Source of the DNA: Pratylenchus scribneri
Lineage: Eukaryota > Nematoda > Chromadorea > Rhabditida > Pratylenchidae
Reading direction: 5' to 3'
DNA length: 64,000 nt
NCBI GenBank assembly: GCA_030063045.1
Contig: JAQSEB010000090.1
Coordinates: 1,612,001 to 1,676,000, forward strand
This document shows, piece by piece, positions 48,922 to 61,180 of the stretch; the stretch's first letter is position 1, and every line of letters starts with the position of its first letter. A model generated the notes under the pieces. It was given only the letters and a program-made list of their open reading frames with translations. It was not told the DNA's origin and made no database searches. Made by a program: the position numbers and the translations under genes.

Positions 48922-49145
48922 GCTTGGATCAAACGAGTGGAAATGGCCGATTCCAAATTGAGTATATCAAGTTGGACATTCAAACAATTATGTTGGCCAA
49001 AATTACATGGAAATGTTAAACCATAAAAAGTGAATTATTCATTGGAATTTCTGGGTGAACCCGATGATCAGGGATTTATTAGAGCTATTCTACGAAAATT
49101 GAAGGCAGACACTTTAAATAAATTCCGAAACACAATTTTATTAAT
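48922..49145 (+). pseudogene. Relic of the coiled-coil family (exon 3)
   Basis: On +, 'AWIKRVEMADSKLSISSW' and 'TFKQLCWPKLHGNVKP' match exon 3 of genes C and D, followed at once by an in-frame TAA and then 'NYSLEFLGE' in the same frame. Only this exon is present, on the opposite strand from C and D, 90 bp after the truncated SPRY copy. Confidence 0.85.
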
Positions 49146-49227
49146 TTAAAATTTTAAAGAATTTAAATAGTAATTGATTATATATAAATGAATAAATTGG
49201 TTCATTCTTTAATTTTGATAATGTTAA

Positions 49228-50616
49228 TTAATAGTACACATAAATTAGATCATAAACGGTAGGTGTAATTCTCTTTTCTTCAACACTTTTCAAATATTTT
49301 CGAACTCGTTTTGCACTCAATTTCAACGATAAAATGATCACCAAAATGCCAAGCACAGTGAATATAATCAGCCAAAAAAGTGAATCGCCTCCAATCCGAA
49401 ATGTTTGATTATTAAGTAGAAATGAGAAGAACAAGCAAAGTGGAATAAATGTTAGCAAAAACATAAAAATGCCAGAAATAATTGCGGTCCAACTGAAATT
49501 TTGTATTTATTTAATTTTATTATTTTTATTGCAATTGCATTTAATGATGATTGGATTATCCTAAATTATTAATTTCTTATTTTTCTAATATTTAAATAAT
49601 TTATTCTTTATTAAAATTTTTATTTTTAAATTTTTTTATGAACCCCGTAGATTTTTTTCATTAAGAAATATATAAAATAAAAAATTCAACAGAAGTATAA
49701 TTAACCCTAATAATAAATTCCTCATTTTATAAATAATTAAACAGCAATTTTTGTTTTTTCGGTTTATTAAAATTTTTTATGAATCCCATAAAATTTTTAC
49801 TTCAAAAAATTGATAAAATCGACAATTATTATTTAATAAAATCATTTACTTAAATTGTTTTCCAAAAAACAAATTTTGAAATAAAAAATAAAAATAAAAT
49901 AAAAAAACAAAAGAATAATTGTAATCATATTCATTTTATCAATATAAGAGAAGATTCTTCGCTCATTCCCCCCAACTATTTTACTTACATTTATTTTCCA
50001 TTAATATTCGAATAAAAATTTTTTCCAATTTTTATTATCATTTCAAAAAACCAACCTATTAACTCGGAATTTGGCTGAACATTTTAAGGCAACCCAAATG
50101 ACAATAAAAACACAGAAAAAACTGATGAACCAAGCTTGGAGGAAAAATGCCATAAAATGGCCAATCAATTTTGGATTTGTTTGAAATTGAATGAGTTCAA
50201 TGGCAGAAAGTGACATCATAAATAATCCACTCAAAATGTACTGAAAATTTTTTTTTCTTAATTTTTAAATAAAAAATTTAAACTTTATAAAATAATATTT
50301 TTAATTATTTCTCACATAAATTCCTGTAATGGCCGCATTATGTGGTTTTCTGTGCCGCAATTTTTCATTCTTTTTCATAATAATAAAAATTGCGACATTT
50401 ATAATTCTGAAAATTATAAAATTAAGAATTTATTAAAAATTACTATTTAAAATAATTAAAAATTACAAAATCGCCAGCATCCCGATTAAAATTGCCCAAA
50501 TATTTAAATTATTTATAATGCTTGTAGAAATCAGATAGATACTAAAATTAATAAAAAAAAATTTAATAAATTTATTTCCAAAATTACATTAAAGGAAAAA
50601 ATGAAAATTCAGCCAT
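49228..50616 (-). CDS. Multi-pass membrane protein, 214 aa, function unknown
   Basis: Five exons on -: 50616-50588, 50541-50467, 50406-50316, 50240-50056, 49492-49228 (645 nt, phases fit). There are about five hydrophobic segments: 'IWAILIGMLAILIINVAIFI', 'YILSGLFMMSLSAIELI', 'FISFFCVFIVIWVALK', 'AIISGIFMFLLTFIPLCLFF' and 'SLFWLIIFTVLGILVIILSL'. Exons 4 and 5 resemble each other ('YILSGLFMMSL' / 'AIISGIFMFLL' and 'CSAKFRVNR' / 'LSAKRVRKY'), so the protein has an internal repeat. Short cytoplasmic tail. No family recognised. Intron 4 consists of the repeat unit amplified in arrays I and II, and fragments of the gene are scattered at 27, 34 and 41 kb, so it belongs to an actively duplicated family. 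Confidence 0.7.
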
Positions 50617-51400
50617 GATGCCAATCTGGGAAAATTTTTTATTATTTTTTTTTAAATTAAAACTAAATATTTCAAATTACAGAATAATTTTAATTATTTG
50701 TTTTTTAATTTAATTAAAATATTATTTTTTTTAATTTTAATAAAAATATTTATTTTACCGCCAAGATATTGTGAAAGAACCATTTTTGCGAAATTTCTCG
50801 TTCCATTTTTTGAATAAAAATTCTAAAATTAGAACAATTTTAATTATTTTTCAATGCTGGAATTAAATTTTAAGGTCGTACAAATTTTAAATCTGTTTTC
50901 GTCAACAACCAATCGTCAAATTCGATGAATGGGATGAAAAACAATAAAAAACCAGTTTTTATTGTTCCTCTTCCCCAATTCTCACTATTAAGCGAACATA
51001 GTCATCGCCCAAATATGACCATCAATTGAGAAAATTTACAATTGACGAAAGGAAAAATATAAATGAATAAATGTTCCTATGGAATTTTTTTATAATTGTT
51101 AAAAAAATAATCAAACAAAAGCAATGGAAATTTTATTCGTTCAATTCATAAATCAAAAAAAATGATAAAATAATAATATAAATGGATATGTAAAATAAAA
51201 TAATTAAAAAAATCAAAAGTAATAATATGGCTTTTACCTTTAAGAAATTGGTGTAAGAAATACTATATGAAAAAATTTTAATTAAATTTTGATTCTTATC
51301 AAATTCGCCATCGTTTTCCAAATATTTTATAACTTATTAAATTTTATGAAAAGCCATTTTCCTTTATTAAAATTCACGCCGATTTTCTTTTTCAGAAGCA
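50617..51400. other. Upstream of the membrane gene
   Basis: 50740-50930 is duplicated at 41530-41720 (5' flank of the truncated copy). The rest is AT-rich; an ORF at 51133-51321 on - is low-complexity hydrophobic sequence and not convincing. Confidence 0.4.
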
Positions 51401-51406
51401 ACTTGG

Positions 51407-51790
51407 AATAAATCAATAGCCGGAAACTTTTCGATTACGGCAAATTTTAATGGAAATCGGGCCTTGCCTGAAATTGAATCAATATTTTTTTTTTGAAATA
51501 TATAATTTTAAAAAAAAAATATTAAATATATTTACCCAATAATTTGCCTTTTCCTATGGAAAACATTGCATGGGCAAATTTGCTGGATAACGCGAATAAT
51601 GCCAATGCCAATTATGCCATCTTCTTCAAAATATCGACCACCGTTTTCGAATTCAACAGAGTTTCCTTTGATCCATATTTTTCTTTTACGGGCAATTTCA
51701 ATTTCAATTGAATTATTTTTATTTTCCCCCTTCTTTTCCAACGGAAAATGGTTTGTGCAAAAACAAATGCGAATAAACGAATTGTTTAAA
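51407..51790 (-). pseudogene. Frameshifted SPRY gene fragment
   Basis: On -, 'FCTNHFPLEKKGENKNNSIE', 'FENGGRYFEEDGIIGIGI' corresponds to the central SPRY exon of the gene at 45.8-46.1 kb ('FCTSQFPLKYEYLG', 'VGLGI'). Directly after 'GIGII' the frame is lost, and the next conserved stretch (equivalent of 'PANLPMKCF') continues in another frame with a stop. The final exon is recognisable at 51407-51471 ('KARFPLKFAVIEKFPA'). Broken copy. Confidence 0.7.
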
Positions 51791-51799
51791 ACTATTAGG

Positions 51800-52471
51800 A
51801 CTTTTTTCTAATGTCATTGAATTTTTCTCATTCTATTAATGGTATTAAATATTTTACATTGGTTCAATAAAAAAAAATAGAAAGAAGTCAGAAAACATTT
51901 ATCTATTCTCTGTCTTGATAAACGAAGTCTCGATTTTCAATTTTACTTCCATAAAATTTTGACTTAATCCTTCATCCAAAAAAATTGGTGAAAATAGAGT
52001 TTGGCATAATACCAATTTAATGAATCAAGCATTAATTTTTGTTTGTATATTTTGTAAATTAAATTTCTATAGTACTTCCGATTTTGGCTTCAACATTAAT
52101 TCGAATTTCCCCTTTTTTATTATCCAAATATTACCATCATGTACGCAAATGTATGGCTTCGATGAGAATATATTAATGATGAGGCCTGCTGGAACATTAG
52201 CTTCAATTATTAATTGCCTAAATGTTATTCATTATTCATTAAATCCAGATTAATTTTATAAAGCAATATTGTCAAATTTAAGAAACCTTATAAGTACAGT
52301 CGATCAAATTAAAGTACACATATAAAATAATTTTGTTCCTCATTATCCTTCATCTACACCCACTTCGATTTAAACAAACTGAAAATTTTAATATGGGTTA
52401 AAAATATCAAATAATGCACAATATAAATAGCCAAATAAAGAGTGAAGATTAACACAATTAACATTAAAGCA
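51800..52471. other. Region upstream of the guanylyl cyclase gene
   Basis: Probable promoter area. A 77-codon ORF on + at 52020-52253 has no recognised features. No clear regulatory motif. Confidence 0.35.
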
Positions 52472-55400
52472 ATGAATAAATTTATTCATTTAATTCTATT
52501 TCCAACATCTATTTTTTTCTGGTGGAATGTTCAGGTAAATTAATAACTCAAAATTTTTGAAAATTTTAATTTTTTATTTGCCTAAATTTATTTTGCTCAT
52601 CCGCAGGCCCAACAATCACAATTGGGCATCCATATTGGACAATTTAGTACAGCCTCACCAAATACAAATATCGATAATCAGACAATCATAAAAGTGGCTC
52701 TTTTGGTTGCTCAAAACACGACGGACTTTGGGCTGGCAAGGAGCAATGCCATTCTGTGCAATGTTGGTGGCGCTATCCCAATGGCATTGGATCGGCTTTG
52801 GAATGAGGGCATTTTGCCTAAAAGCGTCAATTTTTCGTATCAATTTAAAATAAGAATTTGCATGCACATAGTATTGCATTGAAAAATTAGTAAAAAAAAA
52901 GAACATTGGACAAAAATCAACCAGATTATTGCTTAAAATTCAGAATAGAAAAATGAAAAAATTAAAATAATGATCTAAAAATTATAGTGAAACTTTCTAG
53001 AAAAGAAATACATTATGGCTAACATTTTCCGAAAAGGAACATTATGGCGAACATTTTCATTTAGCGAACATTTTCCGGAAGGAAACATTTTGACAAACAT
53101 TTTCCGGAAGGAAAAACACATTTTGGCGAACATTTTCCGGAAGGAAAAACACATTTTGGCGAACATTTTCCGGAAGGAAAAACACATTTTGGCGAACATT
53201 TTCCGGAAGGAAAAACACATTTTGGCGAACATTTTCCGGAAGGAAAAACACATTTTGGCGAACATTTTCCGGAAGGAAAAACACATTTGGGCGAACATTT
53301 TCCGGAAGGAAAAACACATTTTGGCGAACATTTTCCGGAAGGAAAAACACATTTTGGCGAACATTTTCCGGAAGGAAAAACACATTTTGGCGAACATTTT
53401 CCGGAAGGAAAAACACATTTGGGCGAACATTTTCCGGAAGGAAAAACACATTTTGGCGAACATTTTCCGGAAGGAAAAACACATTTTGGCGAACATTTTC
53501 CGGAAGGAAAAACACATTTTGGCGAACATTTTCCGGAAGGAAAAACACATTTTGGCGAACATTTTCCGGAAGGAAAAACACATTTTGGCGAACATTTTCC
53601 GGAAGGAAAAACACATTTTGGCGTACATTTTCCCAGAAGGGAAAACACATTTTGGCGAACATTTTCCGGAAGGAAAACACTTTTTGCAAACATTTTCCGG
53701 GTGAAAAACACATTTTGGCGAATATTTTCCGGAAGTGAAAAAACATTATAGCAAACATTTTCCAGAAGAGAACATTTTGGCAAACATTTTCCGTCAAGGG
53801 ATAATTCACTAATTATTAGAATCAGAATCAGAATAAAGCACTCATCATAATAGGAACCAGAGGAGACTAAATTCAAAATCAGTATCAGAACAATAAATCA
53901 TAATCAAATTTTTGCAAAAAAAAAACAGAATCACAATTTCAAAATTATAAGCATCCAGACATAAGAATTTCCTTGCTTTATATTATTAAGATTTCAATGG
54001 CGCTATGAGAAATGTAAAAAAGCAAGGGCCGTAGGCTACAGCTATCAATTTATTCGATATTATGGCGCTGATGCAATCATCCCAAGCTCATGCATTGATG
54101 TGCCGCCAACGATTGGCCAATTGGCAACAAACACCAACATTCCAATGATCCTATGGGGACCGGTTATGGCACAAGAGTGAATTCCCCCCCCCCCCCCCCC
54201 CCTAAAAAAATATTTAATTTATTTTTAGAATGTCCGATTGGGATTCCTATAATACATTGGTTAATGTTGTGCCAAACTATAAAAGGTACGTTTTATATAT
54301 GATTTTTTCGACTATATATACTTCCTTCGAATGCAGTATGTCAATTTTGATGATGGAAATGTTTCGCTATTTCAATTGGACCCAATTCGCTGTCGTCTTC
54401 CAAAGTGATTTTGGAACAAGCGGAGGTAAAAAATGGGAATAAATATGTTTTAAAAAAAATAATAAAATTAAATTCAGGCTGTTATCAATTCGCCCAATCA
54501 CTCGATGTAATTATTTAATAGAGTGGCATTTTAAAATTTTTTATTATTTAAAAATTTTAGACGGCCAAAAATGCTTATCCTGAAATTCAAATCAGCTACA
54601 AAGTTAGAATTTTTAATATGGCTTCCGCCGATGCCAATTCCATCATTCAGCTGCTGAATCCACGGGCACGAAGTTGGCCAAAATAATAAAATTTCGTGTT
54701 CTAATCAATTACATTTTTATTTTAGTCATTCTACTTTGCTTTGATGACATTGTCCAATTGAGGAATTTTTCCCTTAATTTATTTGATAATGGGCTAAATA
54801 TCAGTGTAAAAAATTCTAAAAATAATAGAATATAAAAATTCGATATTTTAATAATAAATATTAAAAATTAAACAAAATTAAAATTTTTTTCTTAAAAATT
54901 TTTTGCAGGATTATGTGTATATTATGCCGGATTTTGATTTGGCTTTATCATGTAAGCGACATTATTAAATAATTTTTTTTATTTCTCATAGTTAATTTGA
55001 CACGAATTCCATTTTGGGTACAGGATCGGGGGTAAATATTTGTTGGATATATTTATAAATTTATTTTTATAATATTGAGGAATCTGAATTCCTCCGTAAT
55101 CTTGGATGGAAGAGATGGAGATGCTGAGATAATTGGACAATTGAGTTTTCGGGTAATTTTTTTAAACTGTTAAAAATTATTATAGAATGTTTTTTATGAA
55201 AGTTTCATTACGATATTTCACTTTCGGACGTATTCAATTCTGATTATAATGGATTTTTTTCACGAGTTTTACAAAAAGCACAAGGATGGCCATTCTATTG
55301 TGACACATCACAATTGACGAATGTATATTAGAAATTAATAGAATTATTTCGTATTTTTATATTTTTAAGGGTTCCATTTATTCCATGCTTCTCTATGATG

Positions 55401-58400
55401 CCATTTATAATTATGGATTGGCATTGAATGCTTCATTCAGTAAATACGGGATTAGTCCCGATATTTATCGCAATGGAACACTAATTTCGGACAATAGCAA
55501 AAGGGCATTTATGGGTCGGTATTTTTATTTTTGGCCATAATTTATTTTACATTATTCAATTTACATATTTTAATTTTATGATGATGCATCATGTTTTCGT
55601 ACGATATGAATTTTAATTTTGCGGGTCATTCTTAAATTTGAATGTAATTGTTATTTTTTTTCAATGTAAATTTTAATTGTAATTTTTGTTCATTGTTATG
55701 AATTGTAATTTTTTCAATTTAATTGTGAATTTTAATTTTTTTCAATATAATTGTGATTGTATTTGTGAATGTAATTGTGAATTTTAATTGTAATTGTGAT
55801 TGTAATTGTGAATTGTAATTGTAATTGTAATTGTAATTGTAATTGTAATTGTAATTGTAATTGTAATTGTAATTGTAATTGTAATTGTAATTGTAATTGT
55901 AATTGTAATTGTAATTGTAATTGTAATTGTAATTGTAATTGTAATTGTAATTGTAATTGTAATTGTAATTGTAATTGTAATTGTAATTGTAATTGTAATT
56001 GTAATTGTAATTGTAATTGTAATTGTAATTGTAATTGTAATTGTAATTGTAATTGTAATTGTAATTGTAATTGTAATTGTAATTGTAATTGTAATTGTAA
56101 TTGTAATTGTAATTGTAATTGTAATTGTAATTGTAATTGTAATTGTAATTGTAATTGTAATTGTAATTGTAATTGTAATTGTAATTGTAATTGTAATTGT
56201 AATTGTAATTGTAATTGTAATTGTAATTGTAATTGTAATTGTAATTGTAATTGTAATTGTAATTGTAATTGTAATTGTAATTGTAATTGTAATTGTAATT
56301 GTAATTGTAATTGTAATTGTAATTGTAATTGTAATTGTAATTGTAATTGTAATTGTAATTGTAATTGTAATTGTAATTGTAATTGTAATTGTAATTGTAA
56401 TTGTAATTGTGAATTGTGAATTGTGAATTGTAATTGTGAATTGTAATTGTGAATTGTAATTGTGAATTGTGAATTGTAATTGTAATTGTAATTGTGAATT
56501 GTGAATTGTGAATTGTAATTGTGAATTGTAATTGTGAATTGTAATTGTGAATTGTAATTGTGAATTGTAATTGTGAATTGTAATTGTGAATTGTAATTGT
56601 GAATTGTAATTGTAATTGTAATTGTAATTGTAATATTGTAATTGTAATATTGTGAATTGTGAATTGTGAATTGTAATTTTCACTATGATTGTGCATTGAG
56701 CATTCAATAATAAGTTGTAATAATTTTTTATAATTGTAATTTTATTTGTATGCATTATGAATTTTAATTTTTCCTATTTGATTAATTTTTCCTGAAGATG
56801 GAAAATAAAAATAAATTATCTTTCCATTAGGTATAACTGGTCCGGTTAACATAGAAACCAAAGGAAACAGTCGTTTTTTAGTGTTATCAAGGCGCAAACA
56901 AAAAAATGAAGGCGGTGGTTTTCGAATTCTTCTCCAATTTGCATTGAACAATGGCAAAGTGGTGCGCCTTTTTTGATTAAATAAAAAATAAAAATTTCCA
57001 CTGATTTCAAGAATATAACAGTGAAAAATTCGAGTGCCATTTGGTTATCGCCATACAAGGGGATAGCACCATTGGCCGTTCCTATTTGCGGCTTTGATGG
57101 CAAAGGATGCCCAATCTCTCCTTTCGAAGCCTACAAAGGCTATTTTATTGCGGGACTTGCCCTATTTGTTCTGATTATGGTTGGCATTGTCTATTTGATT
57201 GCCTTTATCATTTAGTGAGATTAATTTTTATTTTTAAAATTTTTAAAAATTTTATTATTAGTTCTCGTATACGAAATAAAGAACAGAAAAATTTGCTTTG
57301 GCAAATTTCCATCGTCTCTTTAACAAGGATCAAAGAAAAAGTGAGAATATAAATAATAAATATTTCGAAAAATTTATGTATAATTTTTTTCGAATATTCA
57401 GGCAAGAAATCATACGGAGAGAAGTGAACGCTCAATCCATTCAGGCCCTTCCACTTCCACATTTGGCACAAACAATAGCAGCAAAAAATTGGAACTAGCA
57501 AAAGGATTGGCATTGTATTCATACAATGAGGAGAAATGTGTTTGCCAAAAGCATGGTCCAACTGCATTAATTCAGCTATCAGAAATGGACATGACCGAAT
57601 TGAGAACGGTAATTTTAATGAAGGAGAGTACCTCCCAAAACACTAAAAATAGATGAGAATGCTGGACCATGAAAATTTGAATCGATTCTATGGATTAAGT
57701 TTGGATAGCATGGAAGCCATTTCCGTATGGAAATTTTGCTCACGTGGCTCCATAAGGGATATGATTAGCAACGGGAATGCCCTCACCAAGGACCATGTGT
57801 TTGTCCAGTCAATTTTGTCAGAATTATGCGAGGGCCTTGCATTCCTGCACAATTCCGACATTCAATTCCATGGTAGACTTCGTTCAGCCTGTTGCCTGGT
57901 GGATGAACGCTGGCAGGTCAAAATCTCACAATTCGGCTTGCGCAACATGAAAAGCGTCAAAAAGCAAACAACAAAAGGTAATTGATAAAATGGTCATCAT
58001 TTCGAAAATATGTTTACATATTTGTTGCAATGGATTTTGTTATTTTTTAGCCGAATTAGATTCGACTAGCCGATTTTGAATTCCGCCTAACTTTAGCCCT
58101 ACAGAGTTAAACGGGTTTGAAAACCCGAATTTCATTTGGCCATAGCTTATTAGGTCAAACTGGTCAAATCCATTTAAAAATTGAAATCTTTTCAATAAAA
58201 TCGACACTAACGAATCGATAGGGCCTTGAGCTATAGAACAAAGGCTGTAATTTAATTTAACTAGAACATATCAAAATCAAAATCGGCTGAAGGATCAAAC
58301 TTATTAATTATAATTAATCTCAATGCCAATAGATTTGCTCTGGAAGGCGCCGGAGCAATTGCGAAGTGTTCCTGGCGATGATGATTTCATGGAAGGCACA

Positions 58401-60679
58401 AAGCCGGCGGATATATATACCCTGGGGCTAATATTCACTGAAGTAGTGAATATGCGGCCATGTTGGGAAGAAAATGAGGAGGAAGAGGGTGGGACTACTA
58501 CAAATGGGAATGGGAATGAAGAAGAGATTGACTTGTCGAATGAGCCACCTAGAATTACGATTGATGGAATGCAGGGTGGTCGAGCTAATAATCGGAATCA
58601 ACAATTGGAACAACTAGGCGGCAATGTTCGCTATAATCGTTCACATCGAAATCAACGTCGACAGTGTCAAAATGCAGAAGAAAAATTGTATTTGGTAAGT
58701 AAAAAAAAAGAATCCAACCTCTTGAAATATATCACAGATAAAACGCGGTGGTTTAGTCCCTTTGCGGCCATCAATTCGTCCGGCTATTGAAGGACTCGAC
58801 CCCACACTGATCCATTTGATTCGGGAATGTTGGGCGGAAGAAGCAGCCGACAGGCCAACCATCCGTCAAATTCGTGAGACATTACGTTCGATTTCTCGGG
58901 GCCAACAAAACAAAAATTTGATGGATCATGTGTTCAATATGTTGGAACAATATGCCAACAAATTGGAAGAGGAAGTGGAGGAGAGGACTCGCGAACTGGC
59001 CGAGGAGAAGAAAAAGTCGGATTTGTTGCTCTATCGCATGTTGCCTCGGTAAAAATTCCCCATATTGATTAATGGATACTTTAAAATATATATAGTCAAA
59101 TTGCGGATCGACTAAAAATTGGGCACTCCGTTGAGCCGGAACATTACGATTGCGTGACATTGTTTTTCTCGGATGTGGTCGCATTTGCCACGCTCTCCAA
59201 TCGGATGCGTCCTCTTCAAGTTGTGATGCTGATGAATGATTTGTACACTGTGTTCGATTCAATTATCAATGAACATGATGTTTACAAAGTTGAATCCATT
59301 GGTAAATTGAAGGGCAGCATATTTTAAAAATAAAGAAATTCATAATATTACCAGGTGACGGTTATTTATGTGTATCGGGCCTTCCAAAACGCAATGGAAA
59401 CCAGCACGTGAAGGAATGTGCGGATATGGCCCTGAAATTCATGCGCAGTTTGGACACATTCCACGATGTTGGCCTGCCTCCTGGGGAAAGTATTCGTCTG
59501 CGAATTGGCCTTCACAGCGGCAGTTGTATGGCCGGGGTTGTTGGGCTGGCCATGCCGCGTTTTTGTCTTTTTGGCGACACGGTCAATACAGCATCTCGCA
59601 TGGAGAGCTCATCCAGCCGTTAGCGAAATAATTGAAAATTTTATTACTTATTTCAATTTAGCCAATAAAATCCACATTTCTAATGAAACATATCAATTAT
59701 TGACCAAACATTTCGATGGATATAGCATGGAGAATCGAGGCGAAATCATCATAAAGGTAAAGGAAACATATTTAGGAAAATTCATTTTCTTACTGTACAT
59801 TTAAATGATATCTTATAAATAAAAAACATTCTTCCGGAAAACTACGAACACATTTCCGGAATGGAACACATTTAATGGAGAAAATACATTTCCGGGATGG
59901 AAAATTTAAGGCGAAAAAAATTTTCCTTAATGGTAAAAACACATTTTCTGAATGTAACACATTTAATGGTTAAAACACATTTCTGGAATGAAAAACATTT
60001 TTCGGATTTAAACACATTTAATGGAGAAACACATTTCCAGAAAGAAACACAATTAATGGGGAAAAAATATCTTTCCGGAATGATAAATTTAAAGCGAAAA
60101 AAATTTTCCGGAATGAAACACATTTAATGGATAAAACACATTTCCGGAAAGAAATACATATAAGGAAAACACATTTCCGGAAAGAAATACATATAAGGAA
60201 AACACATTTCCGGAAAGAAATACATATAAGGAAAACACATTTCCGGAATGTAAAACACTTTCCGGAATGAAACACATTTTCCTGAATGAAACAAATTTAT
60301 TGGGAAAAACACATTTTCCGGAACGAAATGAAAACCATATTTAAGGCGAAAACACATTTTCCGGAATGAAACACATTTAATAGAGAAAGCACAATCCGGA
60401 ATGGAATAAAATAAATAGATTCTTTTTGCGGGCCCCTGCTGAATAAAATTTACTAATTGAATTTACATGCAGGGAAAAGGAGTGATGCAAACATTTTGGC
60501 TGTTAGGCCACATCGTAATTGACCAAGTCCAGCAAATTAATGGGACAAACACGAGCAAGCAGATCAAAAACAACAACAATATCAATGCTGGTCAAACATT
60601 TCAATCAAAATTGAAACATAAAAAAGGAGAAAATTCAGTGTACAAAGATTTTAAGATGGAATCGGAAACAGAAAATTGA
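52472..60679 (+). CDS. Receptor-type guanylyl cyclase, about 1218 aa
   Basis: 24 exons: 52472-52534, 52607-52836, 53991-54176, 54229-54285, 54337-54425, 54478-54506, 54561-54672, 54726-54805, 54909-54951, 54992-55031, 55080-55152, 55203-55322, 55370-55514, 56831-56961, 57012-57214, 57262-57340, 57402-57608, 57653-57977, 58333-58694, 58738-59048, 59096-59301, 59355-59618, 59662-59756, 60473-60679; all phases fit (exon 14 end could be 56958). Signal peptide 1-21; ANF-receptor-like ectodomain ('MALDRLWNEG', 'FNWTQFAVVFQSDFG'); TM ~510-533; kinase-homology ~560-870 ('HGRLRSACCLVDERW', 'DLLWKAPEQLR', 'ADRPTIRQI'); coiled linker ~925-960; cyclase ~970-1155 ('VTLFFSDVVAFATLS', 'YKVESIGDGYLCVSGLP', 'CLFGDTVNTASRMES'). 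The two metal-binding Asp and the guanine-selecting Glu (VES) are present. Makes cGMP; in nematodes typically sensory. Odd: A replaces the usual G in SD(I/V)VGF, and an E/G/N-rich insert follows 'MRPCWEENEEEE'. Confidence 0.93.
53015..53800. repeat. 33-bp minisatellite with TTCCGGAA core, about 22 units
   Basis: Unit 'ttttccggaaggaaaaacac' plus 'attttggcgaaca' (33 bp), nearly perfect in the middle (a 'ttggg' variant recurs at 53.29 and 53.42 kb) and decayed at both ends. Because 33 is divisible by 3, several frames stay open on both strands; these ORFs are artefacts. It lies in intron 2 of the guanylyl cyclase gene. Confidence 0.95.
54184..54202. repeat. Run of 19 C beside a splice donor
   Basis: Poly-C tract starting 8 nt after the exon-3 donor of the guanylyl cyclase gene, inside a 52-nt intron. 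Exceptional in such AT-rich DNA; the exact length may be an assembly estimate. Confidence 0.9.
55660..56690. repeat. (TGTAAT)n microsatellite, about 100 perfect units
   Basis: 55811-56409 is a pure hexanucleotide repeat (about 600 bp, no interruption seen), flanked on the left by irregular 'aattgtaattgtgaat' and on the right (56410-56680) by mixed 'gaattgtaattgt' units. The poly-(NY), poly-(TI) and poly-(NC) ORFs are artefacts. It lies in intron 13 of the guanylyl cyclase gene. Confidence 0.98.
58067..58292. repeat. Possible small inverted-repeat element in intron 18 of the cyclase gene
   Basis: 'agccgattttga' at about 58068 recurs inverted near 58290 ('tcaaaatcggct'), bounding ~225 bp without coding potential. 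Intron 18 is unusually long (355 nt) for this gene. No target duplication seen. Confidence 0.35.
59830..60410. repeat. Irregular minisatellite with TTCCGGAA core
   Basis: About 17 diverged units of the type 'acacatttccggaatgaaac' or 'acatttccggaaagaaatac' with 25-40 bp spacing; three nearly identical 34-bp units ('tacatataaggaaaac') lie at 60.15-60.25 kb. It fills intron 23 of the guanylyl cyclase gene. Confidence 0.9.
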
Positions 60680-61180
60680 TAAAATGATTAAAATACATTT
60701 TTAAATTTTTTTAGTTGCCAAAATTCAGAACATCATTTTATAATTTCAACAATGGTTTGCACAAATTTTTTAGCTGATTATGTAGTCAATACTAAACATC
60801 TTCTAAATGCCGAGTAAATTTTGAATTAAAAATATTGCGGATTGATCATTTTACCAGATTCGGTTCCGCAAGGCAGGTCCTGCTGAAAATTGGAAAATTA
60901 GACTAATGCAGAATAAATTGAAATTGTCCATTTTCTATCAAATTGTAAAAAATTTCTACCATTAAGTTTTTGAAATTGCCATCACATCAAATCATATTTC
61001 AAATTACGAGAAATGAAATAGTAATTAGGGTTTAGAATTTCTTCACATACTATTTTTTAGTCCTTAAACTTAAATGAGTTGTTTGACGAATATTCCCAAT
61101 AAATAAAAGAGAAATTTTCTTTTTTTAATACATATTTATACAAAAAAGAGTTTTCAAATATTTTTATGAATTTTTATGCT
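60680..61180. other. Convergent intergenic region
   Basis: Between the 3' ends of the cyclase gene (+) and the 7TM gene (-). AT-rich; 'ccaataaataaaag' near 61098 could supply a poly(A) signal on +. Confidence 0.35.

Noticed and set aside
52975..53876. Several 150-270-codon ORFs on both strands
   Set aside because: A 33-bp unit without stops stays open in several frames; it is intronic repeat of the cyclase gene.
55719..56755. ORFs encoding poly-(Asn-Tyr), poly-(Thr-Ile) and poly-(Asn-Cys)
   Set aside because: Artefacts of the TGTAAT hexamer repeat.
58428..59262. ORFs on - across the cyclase kinase-homology and catalytic exons
   Set aside because: Antisense shadows of well-supported cyclase exons.
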